Source: Daphnia pulex
Lineage: Eukaryota > Arthropoda > Branchiopoda > Diplostraca > Daphniidae
DNA: 64,000 nucleotides
NCBI RefSeq assembly: GCF_021134715.1
Contig: NC_060026.1
Span: 16,173,001 to 16,237,000, forward strand
Direction of reading: 5' to 3'
The notes under the pieces are model-generated. The model saw only the letters and a list, made by a program, of their open reading frames with translations, was not told the origin of the DNA and ran no database searches. How positions within the stretch are numbered: the stretch's first letter is position 1; every line of letters starts with the position of its first letter. The translations under genes and the position numbers were made by a program. Below, piece by piece: positions 21,913 through 36,200 of this stretch.

Positions 21913-23864
21913 ATGTCAACAGGTACTTGTAAAGATAAACCAATGCCAAGTGGTCTTGGCAACTAAATGTCCGTATAGAATAATAGAACTAAATTTCTTT
22001 CATTTTTGGTTTCAAGGTGCACTTGAGGACATGTACGAAATAGAAAGAGTACTTTCGTGGATTCAAGAACTGGATTTGAAAAAAATTGCTTTACAGTTCC
22101 CAGACGAACTGCTAAAAGATGCTCCTGATGTAGCACTTAAAATAGAGTTGTCTTCCAAAATCGAAGTCCACATTCTAGGCGATACCTCCTATGGCAGGTA
22201 AAATTATCTCATATTTTATCTTCATTTATTAAACTGGTTATTTTTAAATGGCAGTTGTTGTGCGGATGTTCAGGCTGCCTCCTGTCTTGGTGCACAGGTA
22301 ATTAAAAAATAACAGATTCTCTATTGTAAGAAGCTCGATTAGCTATATTACAGCAGTTTTAGCTTATTGGGAATAGTGCATTTGTTTCAAACTTTTTACA
22401 TTATTGCAGGGTCTTATACATTTTGGACCAGCATGTCTATCTCAGCAAGAAAAACTACCAGTCCTGTACATTTTTGAAAAGGTTGTCATTGAAGTCAACC
22501 CATTCCTTACTGCAATTGCCACTGTTCTCCCAGAACAGGAAAATTATATAATTGCTTCTGATCTTAAATATAATCAGTCTACAGGTATGTTTATTTTCTT
22601 ATTCTTCCTACTTTTGTACCAGATGAAAGTTTAAAATCATATCAATTTATTGCAGAAAGAATAGTGACTGAACTATTGGCACTCAAGAAAACTGTGTTGT
22701 ATCTCGAACCAAATGTTGTTTCCCAACGTCTGCCATCAACAGAACATTTAACAGTATCGGGACGTTCGTGCCATCAGTTACTCCCACCCCAAACCCCACT
22801 GGAAAACTTTGTAGTGGTGTATATTGGAGAAGAAGGACTAACATTGACAAATCTTATGTTCGTCCTTAACAAGTGCACGTTCTATACTTACAATCCTATC
22901 GATAGCTCTTTAAAAAAAGAGTGCTTCAACGTGAATCAACAACTGCGAAGACGCTACTTCCTGACACAGAAAGCCAAAGATGCGCAATTAGTTGGTATCC
23001 TTGTGGCTACGCTAGGTGTGGCTGATCATTTAAAGATAATCGAACACATAAAAGTACTTGCCAAAAATGAAGGGAAAAAGTAAGTCGTTTTAAATAATAA
23101 TCATTTTTGATTTTTCATATGTTCCGTCTCTGTCCATTGTTAACTTCTCATTGTTTTATGAATAGATGTTACACGTTCGTCGTAGGAAAGTTGAATCCAA
23201 ACAAGTTAGCCAATTTTCCAGAAATTGATGTTTTTGTCGCAGTCGCATGTCCGGAGAATTCACTAATAAATGATAAAGAGTTTTATCGACCAGTCATCAC
23301 ACCATACGAATTTGAGGTAAACAGTGTTTTAGGAGATAGTTAAGCTTTCCTTAATATTTGTGTTGATGTTTCAGGTTGCCGTTAACAGTGCACGCTCTTG
23401 GACTGGAGATTACATTACAGATTTCAGGCAACTTCTCCCAGGTACTTCAGATGATTTAATTTCTGACCATTGGTATTTGTACTTCTTAATGAATATTTTG
23501 TAATTCTTTTTCATGTAAAGATGGGGGTGGTTTCGTACCACTCGAAAGCGTTCATAGAGAGCAAGAAACAGATGTTTCGCTCATCTCAGGACAATTAAAT
23601 CGTGTTGGGTTGGACTGTAATGAAGAAAGTGTCTCCAATAGCTCTGGAGATATTTGTCTCAGGGATCAGAATCAAAGCGTACTTCCCGTCGGTAGTGCAT
23701 TCCTGAAGCAGCGTGAATGGAGCGGTCTTGAGCCTCACGTTGGCGAAACCCCAGTTAGGATTGCTCACCTAGGAAGAAAAGGATTGGCTGCCAGCTATAG
23801 TGGTGAAGGCGAAAAGGTTATTAATCAAGACAACACTCTGGATAAATCTGAAGTGCCACAATGA
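21913..23864 (+). CDS. DPH2: Diphthamide biosynthesis protein 2
   Basis: Partner of DPH1 in the radical iron-sulfur complex that transfers the 3-amino-3-carboxypropyl group of S-adenosylmethionine to a histidine of elongation factor 2, the first step of diphthamide synthesis in the cytosol. Eight coding exons, 21913-21922, 22017-22197, 22255-22297, 22410-22584, 22656-23079, 23166-23316, 23375-23441 and 23521-23864, give 464 residues. The first exon is 10 bases. Family marks: [32 protein letters not shown] with paired Cys, [10 protein letters not shown], then [10 protein letters not shown], and [25 protein letters not shown]. The C-terminal [14 protein letters not shown]...GRKGLAASY matches the DPH2-specific tail. 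Human DPH2 is 489 residues. It follows the forkhead gene on the same strand. Confidence 0.93.
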
Positions 23865-25637
23865 AATGTAACTAATCATGGATTGTACAGATTTTCTAAG
23901 CTAAATCTAATTGATCCTATACATGTTGATTTTTTACATGACACTGTTATCATTTCGCATTCTATCACATTGAAAATAATTGGAGAGATTTTCTATTGAG
24001 GTGCAAAATTTGTGTGTGATCCGAATTAGGAGACGTTCACATACTACGCAGTATAGATTTTTAAACATTTTTTACTGAATTTCGACCCCCTCCCTCCCCC
24101 CTGTAGGTACTAGGTTGACCCTACTGACGTACCGTCTAAAATTGACGAAGACCTTGTCGTAACATGCTGGCGCTCCAGCTGAGACCAGGGGCATTTAGGA
24201 GCGGCGCAATTTGTGACGGTCTTAACATTCACTCTGCCGACGCATAAAGTTACGCGTCTTTTGTAGGAAATAACTCAATGGGAATTTTCTTTTTAAGTTC
24301 AAGTTTCTAGATTGACAGACAGGAGCGCCACTCGTTCGCTGTCATAAAACTTTTTTAACTTTTTTTTATTCCACACCACATAAGTGAAATAACTGAAATC
24401 TTATTTTTTAATTTAAAAATTTCTCATATTCCTTCTAATAATCTTATGTTTAAGAAATAAGAAATGATCAAATTTGTGTCCAAAATGGCCCAATCAGCGT
24501 ACAGCGTTTTAAAGATGCTCTACGCTGATTGGCCATTTTGGACACAAAATTTGATGGCAACGCAGGATTTTAGACTGCTCCATACCTCATCCGGTTTCTG
24601 TGAAACAAATGAAAGCCGATAACCGCTGCGGTATTTCTGTCTGCAAGCAACTGCGTCAATCTCGTTGGACGCCTCAGTTGTCAGTTCATGCTCAGTTATC
24701 AGAGGGGCGACGCCATTACTCAGGATGAGATTTACGGGTACCAAATTATTTCAACAAAACAATAATTTCATTGTTGAATGCTCATTTTATCGTTTTTTTT
24801 TCTTAATTTTTATTTTAGTGCATTTGAGAAGAGAAAATCTCAGTCTAGGGGAAATTGAGGCAAGTAACTTGTACACACCCATAAAACCTTTGAAAAACGC
24901 CAGTTGCCGGAAATCTATCGTCATTGTTTGACGAGAATTTTCTCTTAATCAATACTTTTGCTGTTATTTTACAGGTCCGGGTGTGAAGAATGAATTGTTA
25001 TGAGGAAACTGGTTAATTGGAGAGGCGGTTTCTCAAACTTAGGATAGGTTTTCTAAATCGGTATAATGGAAAGGTAAATCCATCGTTCAATTATTTTCTT
25101 GCATTATAATCTGCTTTTAGACTGGTATACTTATAGTAATTATTCTTATAGTATAGTATAATAACTTAAAGGAGTTCTTTTTTCAATAGTTAATGTGTCA
25201 CACTGTCATATCTTAACACAATCTTGTTCATCATAATAATTTTCACAAAGGGAATTTAAACCATTGAGTTAGGCTGGACAAAGTAAACTTTCACAGTTCA
25301 CATTGACATGAACAAAGTAACCCAGCTAATATTACTTCATTTTAATGTTAGATTTGGCTGTGATTGTCGGAAATTATTGTATAGTTATGAGTTATTTTAA
25401 TGAGTTCTCAAATTATTAATTTCTGTTGCAAACAGTGACATTGATTTCTTTTTTTTTAAAGATGATCCTCCATGGCGATTCTCCATGCTTATCTGCTAAT
25501 GCCGACCTTGTGTAACTGGATCGACTACCTCGCCCTAATTAATACCATCCTCAACCTTGAACTTGCACCTACCCTTGCTACTCTTCTTCACAGTCCAGAT
25601 TTTCCCTTTAATAAAATGCCGTTCGTCCATCAGTGTT
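23865..25637. other. Gene-free interval after DPH2
   Basis: About 1.8 kb with no supported coding region. It contains one sharp 89-base hairpin (listed separately). The short open frames at 24520-24931 overlap on both strands and show no motif; splice-like sites occur, so a noncoding transcript cannot be excluded. Confidence 0.5.
24467..24555. repeat. Perfect-stem inverted repeat, 89 bases
   Basis: ATCAAATTTGTGTCCAAAAT pairs with ATTTTGGACACAAAATTTGAT at the right end, and the pairing continues inward through GGCCAATCAGCGTA and its complement, leaving a loop of about 19 bases. Arms are about 34 bases with one or two gaps. It could be a very short MITE or a hairpin-forming transcript. Confidence 0.7.
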
Positions 25638-25820
25638 ATGTCAGTCTACCTTCTTCAGTTGGTCGAGTGGGTAGTTAAACAGAGCTCACTCGACCAATTG
25701 CAGATAGTAGACTTAAGCCTTTAGTTCTTTTACATTTGGCTCTGTAGTTGATGAAGTGCAGACGTTTACAAATGACTTCATTTGATCAACTATTAGTTAT
25801 ATTTGTAAAAGAACTAGTTA
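25638..25820. repeat. Nested short inverted repeats
   Basis: AGTTGGTCGAGTG pairs with CACTCGACCAATT about 25 bases on. TTAGTTCTTTTACA (about 25719) pairs with TTTGTAAAAGAACTAG (about 25802), and AGTTGATGAAGT lies inside, opposite ACTTCATTTGATCAACT. The stacking of stems suggests a folded-back transposon remnant; no end motif or target duplication was identified. Confidence 0.5.
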
Positions 25821-25837
25821 TTCGGTAGATGAATGAT

Positions 25838-26163
25838 GACACTGGCTCTCGTTTCCTCCCGAGTCATGATCGAGCTTTGGGATTAAATTATTGGGTACCT
25901 ATGGGGAAAACTAAGGGATACTTATAACTGGGGACTACTTCTGCATTCTTATGAAGTATTATGTTTAAAAACATGAATTGTGTATAATCCATGCCGGGTC
26001 TAGTTCTAAAGTACCGGAAAAATCAGTTTATCAAGCTTTACTTGAACATTCAGGTCGTGTTTGTGAAAAAATGAGCCTACCATTCAATTGGATGGATAAA
26101 TTATTGACACTGGCTCTCGTTTCCTTCAAGTCATGTCCGAGCTTTGGGGTTAAGTTTGGGTTG
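25838..26163. repeat. Direct repeat pair of about 58 bases
   Basis: GACACTGGCTCTCGTTTCCT begins at 25838 and again at 26106, each followed by AGTCATG, then CGAGCTTTGGG and TTAA, with about 10 differences. The copies are 268 bases apart. Origin is unknown; they could be remnants of a tandem duplication or of the ends of an old element. Confidence 0.6.
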
Positions 26164-26582
26164 TAAGGCTCGTTTCAGACCTTACGACCGTTAATACGAG
26201 TAAAAATAATGAAGTTGGACTTTCCATCTAAAACAATGAAAAATAAGTTGTAGATGAGGCCAGGGAAACAGTAGGGAAGTGGGTTTGAAATAAATCACTG
26301 CATTTCATGCAGAGAGTATTTGCCAAGGGGTCATTGGAGGAAATGGAATTGTTAACAGTATTTCCAACAACTGCATCTACTGTGAAAGATGAAATTCATT
26401 CATTCTTGTGAAGGATGACGCTTTGAAGTACACTAAACACTGAAAAAAATAGTACAAGCATACACTCACAAGAGACCACAGAGAATAGTTAAGAGGAGTT
26501 TAACAGAGCGGTGAGTCCGGAGAAGACTCCTGTTTTTTGAGATATTGGAATTGATGAATAAACCGTGTTGTGATGTTCCAGA

Positions 26583-28730
26583 TCGAATTTTAACCTATTC
26601 TTCCTGAAGCAGTCGCCAGAAACGATTCGCCACCTTCTTCCAGTTCTTCCTCCATTGTTGTTTTTGCCTTTCCGGGCTCCCTTCGTCTTCTTCTAAGTCG
26701 TCGACCTCTTGGGACAGCAAGACCTTGATCTTGCCATCTTCGCTTTCGGGCTGTGGTAGGCACGAAACTGAACACTCCTCTCCAAATAGAAATTGGGGGT
26801 GTGTCCAAATTTCGACTCGATTGGAGTCGTTGTAGCCAATAATGGCTGGGATTTTCCGTACCTTCGCTTGGACCTCGAGAAGGACTAATTTCCCTTCCCG
26901 ACGTCGCACCGATTTGGTCCTTTCCACCATTGTATTCCAAAAAAATAAAAAAAAACAAATTGGTGCAATTAGAACAAATTACAATCAATATCAGTCGCCA
27001 AGGTGAAGCCGGCCTATATCTGGAAACTCCAGGTCCTCTTCGGCAAAGATTATGCCCTCGGGGAAGAAAACATCAAATCCCGACTCGCAGAACCACAAAA
27101 AACGAGCCGACGGGATATCGAAAAGTTTCCGATACCTAGCATAACCAGGATATCGCCTAAAAAATAACAAGGAGAAGCAAATAAAACAAATGGATAAGTT
27201 AATCAACAATAAAAAACAGCCACAGCAGCAAACTTGACAAGAAAAATAATGGAAAAACAAAACTTACGCAAATAGACGCTCGCGCGCGTCCGGAGGAACA
27301 AAGTCTCGACGGAATTCCTGCAGCATTAAAAACTGCCAGCTCGCTAACGGCTGCTGCAGTAACCAATCAAATCGCAGACGATCACTAACAGACAAATGAA
27401 TGTCGTCTGGGATATAGAAATATCGCAGCGCGAGTTCGAGAGCGTGTTGTTGTGAAGGCTCCATTTCGAATATTAAAACCGAACTGGAGCGACAGCCACC
27501 ATTTCGACACAAAATACAAAGAAGATTAATAACATGATTGAGGTGTTGATACATAATGTCTAATAGAGCGTCAAGCAGGTGCGAGTTGCTTGGCCTCTAC
27601 CAGAAGTGAAGTGGGTGGGGCGAGTTGTTACAGTCTCAATACCATAAGTAATGTAAATAAGATGTCAATGGAATTGTTTTTTAGTACTTACGGTTCGTGA
27701 ATACATCCCGAGCCCTTTTCAATTTTAGAGCCTGGAATTCATATTTATAATATAAATCCAAGCTGTCTCGCAGGTACTGCTGGATCAGTACCTCCCGCTG
27801 GGCGTTGTACTCCCCTTCACTTTGTAACATAATTGGTGAGGCGTACATGTTTTGGAAGTGTTGGGGTGGATAATAACACGGAGGGGATGGTGATGGAATC
27901 CTCTCCATTGGGGCCGAATCTGGTTGTTCCTTTGTCGGCGGCTGTGGTGTTTGATGATTTATGGGCGGAGCGGCTAAAGGGACTGCACTGGGGATGTCTG
28001 GGTTTACCTCCGTGGTATCGCTTCGTATGTCGTCCTTGTCGTCCTCGTCGTCGCTGAGTGTGAGGTCGACGATGAGGGTTTGCTGGTTGGTCTGCTCGGT
28101 ATGCTGGTCCGTCGCGACGTTTTCTTTGTTCGAATCTTCTTCGGCTTCTGCAACGTCATCCGGTTCTTGGACAGGCTCGTCGTCTTCCGTCTCCTCTCCC
28201 CGTTCTTCTTTACTGTCAGCGGCCTATTCCTTTATCGGTTCAATCACAAATCCTACCGATTGTTCGATGCCCGGTAGATAGCGGGGATCTGTTGTGATTT
28301 CCACTTTTTCTTCGTTGTCGGAGATGATTTTTGGTCAATGGAACATTGTTTGGATCGGGGGAAGGTGCTCTAGGGCCTTGCTGTTGGTTTAAAGGATTTT
28401 GTATAGGAGCGGTCGGTGGTGTTGGAGGAGTCGGATGAGTCGGAGTCATGTTTGGGGGTTGAGTGATTTGTGCTGTCTGTTGTGCTAACTGTTGTTGTAA
28501 CGTGGCTATATCTAAGTTTAATCCTTTGTTAATTTGCCTTAAAGAATCTACTGATATCTCTTTAGTGGCGACGTCTTGTTGTAATTTTGTTAATTGGGTA
28601 GTTAATTGTACGTTCTGGTCGCTTAGATCCGTCAAGTTAGCTAAGTTATCGTTGATAATCTTATTTAACTCTGCGTTCAATTGAGGCGTTGGCATTACAC
28701 CATCCGAAGCAACTTAAGTATCAAGGCTGA
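26583..28730 (-). other. Decayed cluster of unrecognised open frames, possibly mobile-element-derived
   Basis: Read on the minus strand, the block starts near 28695 with MPTPQLNAELNKIIN, followed by a long predicted coiled coil rich in Gln and Leu, then a Pro-rich stretch, an acidic stretch (DLTLSDDEDDKDD) and a Tyr/Leu-rich part ending near 27681. Two further frames follow: one beginning MEPSQQHALELALRYF (27449), which appears to be spliced into FRRYPGYARYRKLF, and one beginning MVERTKSVRRREGK (26930), ending near 26595. The block looks broken, with at least two interruptions in the first part. No reverse transcriptase, integrase, transposase or flanking long repeats were seen. I cannot assign a family: a gag-like or other element remnant and a decaying lineage-specific gene are both possible. 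Confidence 0.35.
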
Positions 28731-28823
28731 AAGCGCCTGCCTTGTCATAAAAGGCTGACGGCTTTCACCTTGAGAGGCAGGGCTCCCGCCTCGCTACACC
28801 GCAATCATTTCATCGGGCACCTG

Positions 28824-29288
28824 GGCCGTCCATAAATTACGTAACGGTATTTTTGGCATTTTTTGAAACCCCCCCCTCCCTTATGCATCAAAGTGTAACA
28901 AAAGTACGAACCCTCCCCCCTTAAAAATACGTAACAATTTTCTAACCCCCCTTTTTCAAATTTAAATGCAATTTTTTCTAATAAAAATTCAAAGAAATCT
29001 TTAAAATTTTTATCTGTATTTAAAAACCACTTTTACACAGTGTTATCGACTACAAAATGATGCATCTTTAATATTACAAAGGAAGATCATTATTCATTCG
29101 TCAAATTTCAGATAATTACTATTTAATATGTTGATTTTTTACCGCTAGATGGCATTTGTAAAAGCCAAAATTGTACGTAACACGGCGCAAAACCCCTCCC
29201 CTCCCCATAGTAACAAACCGCAACATTTTAGTCAACCCTCTCTCCCCCCCTCCCCCGCCCAAACCCGTTACGTAATTTATGGATGGCC
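28824..29288. mobile_element. Non-autonomous DNA element with 4-base target duplication
   Basis: Ends are GGCCGTCCATAAATTACG and the inverted form CGTAATTTATGGATGGCC (one mismatch), continuing inward as TAACG. Both ends are flanked by CCTG (28820-28823 and 29289-29292), a 4-base target duplication. The inside is AT-rich with C-runs near both ends and has no coding potential. A 4-base duplication is known for Sola-type transposons among others, but the superfamily is not certain. Confidence 0.75.
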
Positions 29289-29292
29289 CCTG

Positions 29293-31394
29293 ATAGGCTG
29301 ATAGATAGTATAGTTAGTTTGTATGGCCATGGCTGATTGGTTGCCACTGGATACAGTTTGCCATCTAGTAGAGGAATTTCGTACTGCTTTATCGAATCAT
29401 GCTTGACTGTCGTCGTCTGCTTACCGGGATTTCAGAATTCAGACTTTCGTGTTTCAGTATGTTGGCGAATGGTCGTTTTGGACTCTTGGTAAAAGAAGTA
29501 GAGAAGTTAAAACAAAAACTTATCACTGTTTTATGGAATATTTTTTATTTAGACTGGGAAAAGTAGAGAGCACAGAGACCAACAACTTCATTTCATTGTT
29601 CAAGGTTAAATTCTGTTGGTTTTGGGCACAACCGCACAATGCGATGTGCAAAACAATGTGCACCAACAGATTTTTGAGGAAAGTGTTTGTGTTGGATGTT
29701 AATGAGGAAACTGATGGCTTATAACATCAGTCATTACCTTGAATTCCTAATTACTGTAAAAATAAGATAATTTTTGCATATCCACACTCCACAGCTTCGT
29801 GAAAATTGGTTTGTCGTACTTGTTGTTCATTCCTTTTGTTTCTCTAAAAATTGTTACAAAATTTATCTTTCAATAATTTATAGATTAAAGGGCCACTAAA
29901 CAAAGAATACATCACATGTTCAGTGTGCAAGTATTCCAAAACAGGACAGTGAACTTGGCCAACTCGACAAGGAGTATGCTTTAGTTTTATTCAATCTCAA
30001 GGTCACATTATGTTACTGCATTTATCTTCATTAGTCTTTTATTTTCAAACTTTTACTGTACAGAGCTAAAGCCATATTTTTGTAGGTCTCAACATCATCC
30101 CAGATTTACCCATTCTAACTGAATGACGTTCAAAAGCCAATGATACTAGGCATCAAGGCGTTGGTGTCAGCAGTTAAGGTAAACCAAGAGAAATATAAAT
30201 CAACCATACATTCTAAATTTCATGATTCTTTAACAACATTTGTGTCTTCGCCAGCTTGGGGTGAGTATCCATGATGGCAAAATATAGCTGTAGCCATGAT
30301 GATTGACTTATTCAACATACAAGGATCCTGCGCTAAATGATACGCATATTTCATTACTGTTCATCATATGGTGAGTGATACTGATTCGGGTAACGACTAC
30401 TGCTCACAAAAAGTTTATTAATTCAATTATGTTCCTTTTATACCGAAGCGGAAGGCGATCGAATCGTTGAATGGAGTAAGCGGCAATCGACGAAGGATTT
30501 CCTTTCATGGTAATTTGCCTGTTTTTTTCTCGATTATAGGAACTTTTAGATTTTAGATGGCAATGCACGTATCAAATTATTAACAGATTATTGCTTGACC
30601 AAGGAATTTGATTATGGGCGTATCTTGAAAATTATTATGGAAGTGGATAGGATGAAGTCATTAAGAAAATGAATTAACGGAAATTCAGTTTCAACTGAAG
30701 GACGAAAGTATGCTCAACCCAACTTGAATTATTATTGATAGCAGTTGAGGCACTGTTGCTATGAGGTACGTGCGTCACTATGGCTTCTGTGCAACATGTG
30801 TGTTCGATTAGATCATCCACAGGTTTTTTATTTATTTTTTATTTCGATTCACTTTATCTAGCTTTTTATTTCAAAAACACAAAGCGCCTTTGCGTGCTTG
30901 TACAGTAAACTGTGCGCGCGATACAGATCTCCGATGGTATCTACATCAACTTGCGTGTGGAAAACACTTGCTTGTTACTGAAGGGGAGCAAATAAAATTT
31001 CGTTTCCCATCGTTTTCTGTTTCCAACCGGATCTCTTGTTACATAACAAACTGGGCTACAGAGTATCTGCATTTCGTTTAGTCCCTGAGCTTTTTTTTTA
31101 AATATTGTTGTTTTTTTATCATAGCATGTGTTCATAAAAGCTGCTCAGCGACATAGCTGGTTAGTCCCAATGTCCCAACGCATCCTTCTGTTTTTGAAAC
31201 GAACGTTTCCTATCGCAACAATCTTCATCGCATGTTTACAGAGACCCTGCGCCATGTCCCTTCACAATGTATAAAGAAACGGTTCAATAATCCCAAAACG
31301 AAACGACATGTGCAGTGTTGACAACGGGTGACAATATTTAAAAAAAATTGTTTATACCTAACCATATCATCAGAACAACTGTGAGAAAATTTAG
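29293..31394. other. Gene-free interval before the trypsin gene
   Basis: About 2.1 kb with stop-rich frames. No protein family, RNA gene or repeat end was recognised. Confidence 0.5.
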
Positions 31395-31432
31395 TATATA
31401 AAAAGCTCGTTTTGTTAACGTGATCATCAGTT
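31395..31432 (+). promoter_or_regulatory. Core promoter of the trypsin gene
   Basis: TATATAAAAA at 31395-31404 is followed by the arthropod initiator TCAGTT at 31427-31432, placing transcription start near 31429, about 60 bases before the coding start. Confidence 0.7.
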
Positions 31433-31488
31433 GAGAGCCATCGCTATTACTTGACACTCGTCCCGCTCAACAAGATACGTCGCCCACG

Positions 31489-33220
<1,732 letters not shown>

Positions 33221-36200
33221 AAATAATTGGCTATTGACACTTTCCTTATATTCGTGTTGGACAACTGAACGGTTAACCGATCCTACTATCGGTCCATCGG
33301 TTACCCAATGTTATTGAATTTCATATGTTACGGGATTTTTTATTACTGCCTGGGAATAAAATAAAGCATAATACATTTTATTGGTCAAATAATAACGTTA
33401 TGTTTTAAAAATGTATTTCTTTATCTCAGTCTCCACTCATTCCTTTATTGTGTTGCTATTTTAACCTTTTAAAAAGTGTTATGCTTGAACAGCTTGTTTA
33501 TGCATTTTCTAAAAAAGCAACAAACAGACCATCCTCGTCCTACCACATACGAATTGAAGTATCTATCCTGACGTCACGACTAAGCACACGTTAAACGGTT
33601 AAAGGTTCCATTGCATCCTCAAGAATAACTCGACGGCTTAGATATCCCTATAAGCTAGACCTCATTGAAAGAATGTCTCGTCTTTTCCAACTAATTCTGG
33701 CGTCGTGGCCGCCACAACAGCTAGTAATAAGGTTCCAGTCTATCGGAAATTGAAAAAGAACGACCACGACAACGACACTAGAAGAAACTAAGCGCTTTAG
33801 ACAATTGCATTTGAATTTGATGTGATTTGAATTTCAGAAAATCGCAGCCGTTGTGTCGCAGCGCCTCTACTGGTCTGACGATGCACCAGAACTGCTGGTA
33901 TACCAGCGACTCTGGCGGCCTAATGATGCATTAGTCATTTCTCTGTTGTTCGATCAGCAAGAACTGTGTGAGTCCTACATCCTGATTCCTGATACGTATT
34001 AGACGGTTACAATGGTCCATTGAAAATGAAAGGTTAATGCCAACTCAATATAGTGTTAAATTGAAGTTTCATCCATTGAAAAGTTGTAGTGAGTATTTAC
34101 CAATTACGTACGATTAAGGCAAGTTTTCTTTTGTATCATGTTTTTCGATTCTGCCCAATCGTAGGATCTGTGATATCCATGAGTGTCCATCCCCCAACAC
34201 GTGGTTGAAACAAAGCAGTTTTCTAAATCTTTGAAACAGCCCAGTACTCCCTAGATAAAGAATTGATAGACTCTGAAGAGGAGATGATTCAACAACTTAT
34301 CATGTCCAATTTACTACTGAAGCACCAGGTAATAGAAACAATTTAATCTCATTCTGAATCCATAGGTAATGAACATATTATTGAATTGTATAGATGCAGA
34401 AACACAAAGTAGAAGAATTTTGTCTCACCGTCGGTGAAGTTGATGCTAGTTGTCTGCAAGCTTCTTTTGTTTCTTGTTTGATGTCAAGGAATGCAGATTC
34501 ATAGCTGGACTTTCAAATCGTCACTCACACTTGAGGTAATTTTACAAATGACTCTTGTGACTATAGTTTGAGAGTTCATTAAATTTATTCTTAGTAGAAG
34601 TTTGTGATTCTCGTGTGCATCACTCTACTGATGTCTTTTTCACAGATCGAAAACCATATTGAAAATAAATCACCCATCCATCCCACGATGCCACAACCCA
34701 ACCTGCTGCAGCCAGCGACGAAAGAAAAACCGAAACTGTCGTTGGACAGGGTACGACGTACGAGTCCAATTTTTCTGTCGGCTGTTACCTACACTGCAAT
34801 GCTGGCTTAGCAATCAACGGCTGGAAAACGTCAGCTTCAATGGTCAACATGTTCTTATCTAGTCCAAGACGGGCAATTCACCAACCTCAACATCAACCAT
34901 TGATGCAGTAGATTTTGACACCGAAAGGCACATAATATCATGTGCAGATCCTGCAAGGTGACTCTCTTACCCTCATCTAGCTACCATTCAAAACCTCTTG
35001 CGGCTTAGATGCTGGTTCTTGTCAATCAACCAGAGGGCAACAACAAACCTGAACATTAATTACCTTCGTTGTTCGGACCTTAATGTTTGGCGCAACTGCA
35101 TATTCCACCGTCTTCCACGGTGGAGGTTGCTACCACCATCGTCACTCCGATTTTTATGTAAGAAGAATGTATTCTACATCATTTCTTGTTTTAATTTTAA
35201 GAATTTGTTTTCACATTTTTAGGGAAATTGTTACGGCTTCTCCTCTTCTGCTGTCGTTGTTTCGACACTCGCTGTAACTACAACTGCTGGCACTGACAAG
35301 CAGGTAAATCTGATATTCCCGATTATGTTTTACAAGCTCCCCACAATTTATTGAATGGAGGACATTTTCATCCAGATCCCTTGAGTTATTGAACCTCCTG
35401 GCGCGTCGTTGTCCTACACAATTATCAACATTGGAATGCCGTGGCCGCTCGATGAGCTAAGGTAACGTCATCAGTCAGGGTGTTTTGAATAATCGATTTG
35501 AGTTGCTTAAGAAGGAAATTCTGCGCAAACGTGCCTTGCTGATCTTAGTACTGCAATTGCCTTCGCCAATTCGACAAGCTCCTGTTGCATGCAGTTTCTT
35601 AAGCGAAAGCTGCCTTGAAGAAAGTTGTCTTTTCCACTTATTAGATTCCTCCTTAGTCCTTGTCTCGGATTAGTTTATTTTTTGGCCAGTAGATTGAAGG
35701 AGAAGCCTACCTCGTAAAAATATCTAGGCTTGTTTGTCCAGTAGTCACGTTCGTGAAAGTCATATCATTTAATCAACATACCCATCTGATTTGCGCTTCC
35801 TCGTTCATGCAGTTATCAAGTACCAGAGACACAACAAGAGAACTTGTGTCTACGCTGACAGTTTCAAAGAAGTAGAGAAATTTTTGAAAACTTGTAAACG
35901 ATCTCCGTTCTCTGCTTTGATTTTGCTTTGCGTTTCTCGTTGGGAAATGAGACTCCCTTGAGTATAAATCCCGATTTTTAGAGTTCAGTATTTTGCGATA
36001 TCGTAAACAGCTAATATTTTAAAAAATCCATCGTCACCATTTTCTTCAGCTTATTGTGACAACTTTACCTTCTCTCTTTTGGTAAATTGAATAGTTGTAA
36101 AAATGGGTAAACTAGTTTGAGTGAAGGATGAGAAACATTCTTTTAATTGTTTATTAGTTCTCATTAATAGTAAAATCAAGTGTCTTCAAATTGTATTGTT

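Noticed and set aside
24520-24931. Small overlapping frames after DPH2 as a gene
   Set aside because: No signal peptide, domain or consistent splicing; both strands equally open.
34241-34503. Two splice-bounded open pieces as exons of a gene
   Set aside because: The first reads YSLDKELIDSEEEMIQQL, but the second ends quickly and no further exon could be joined; no family recognised.
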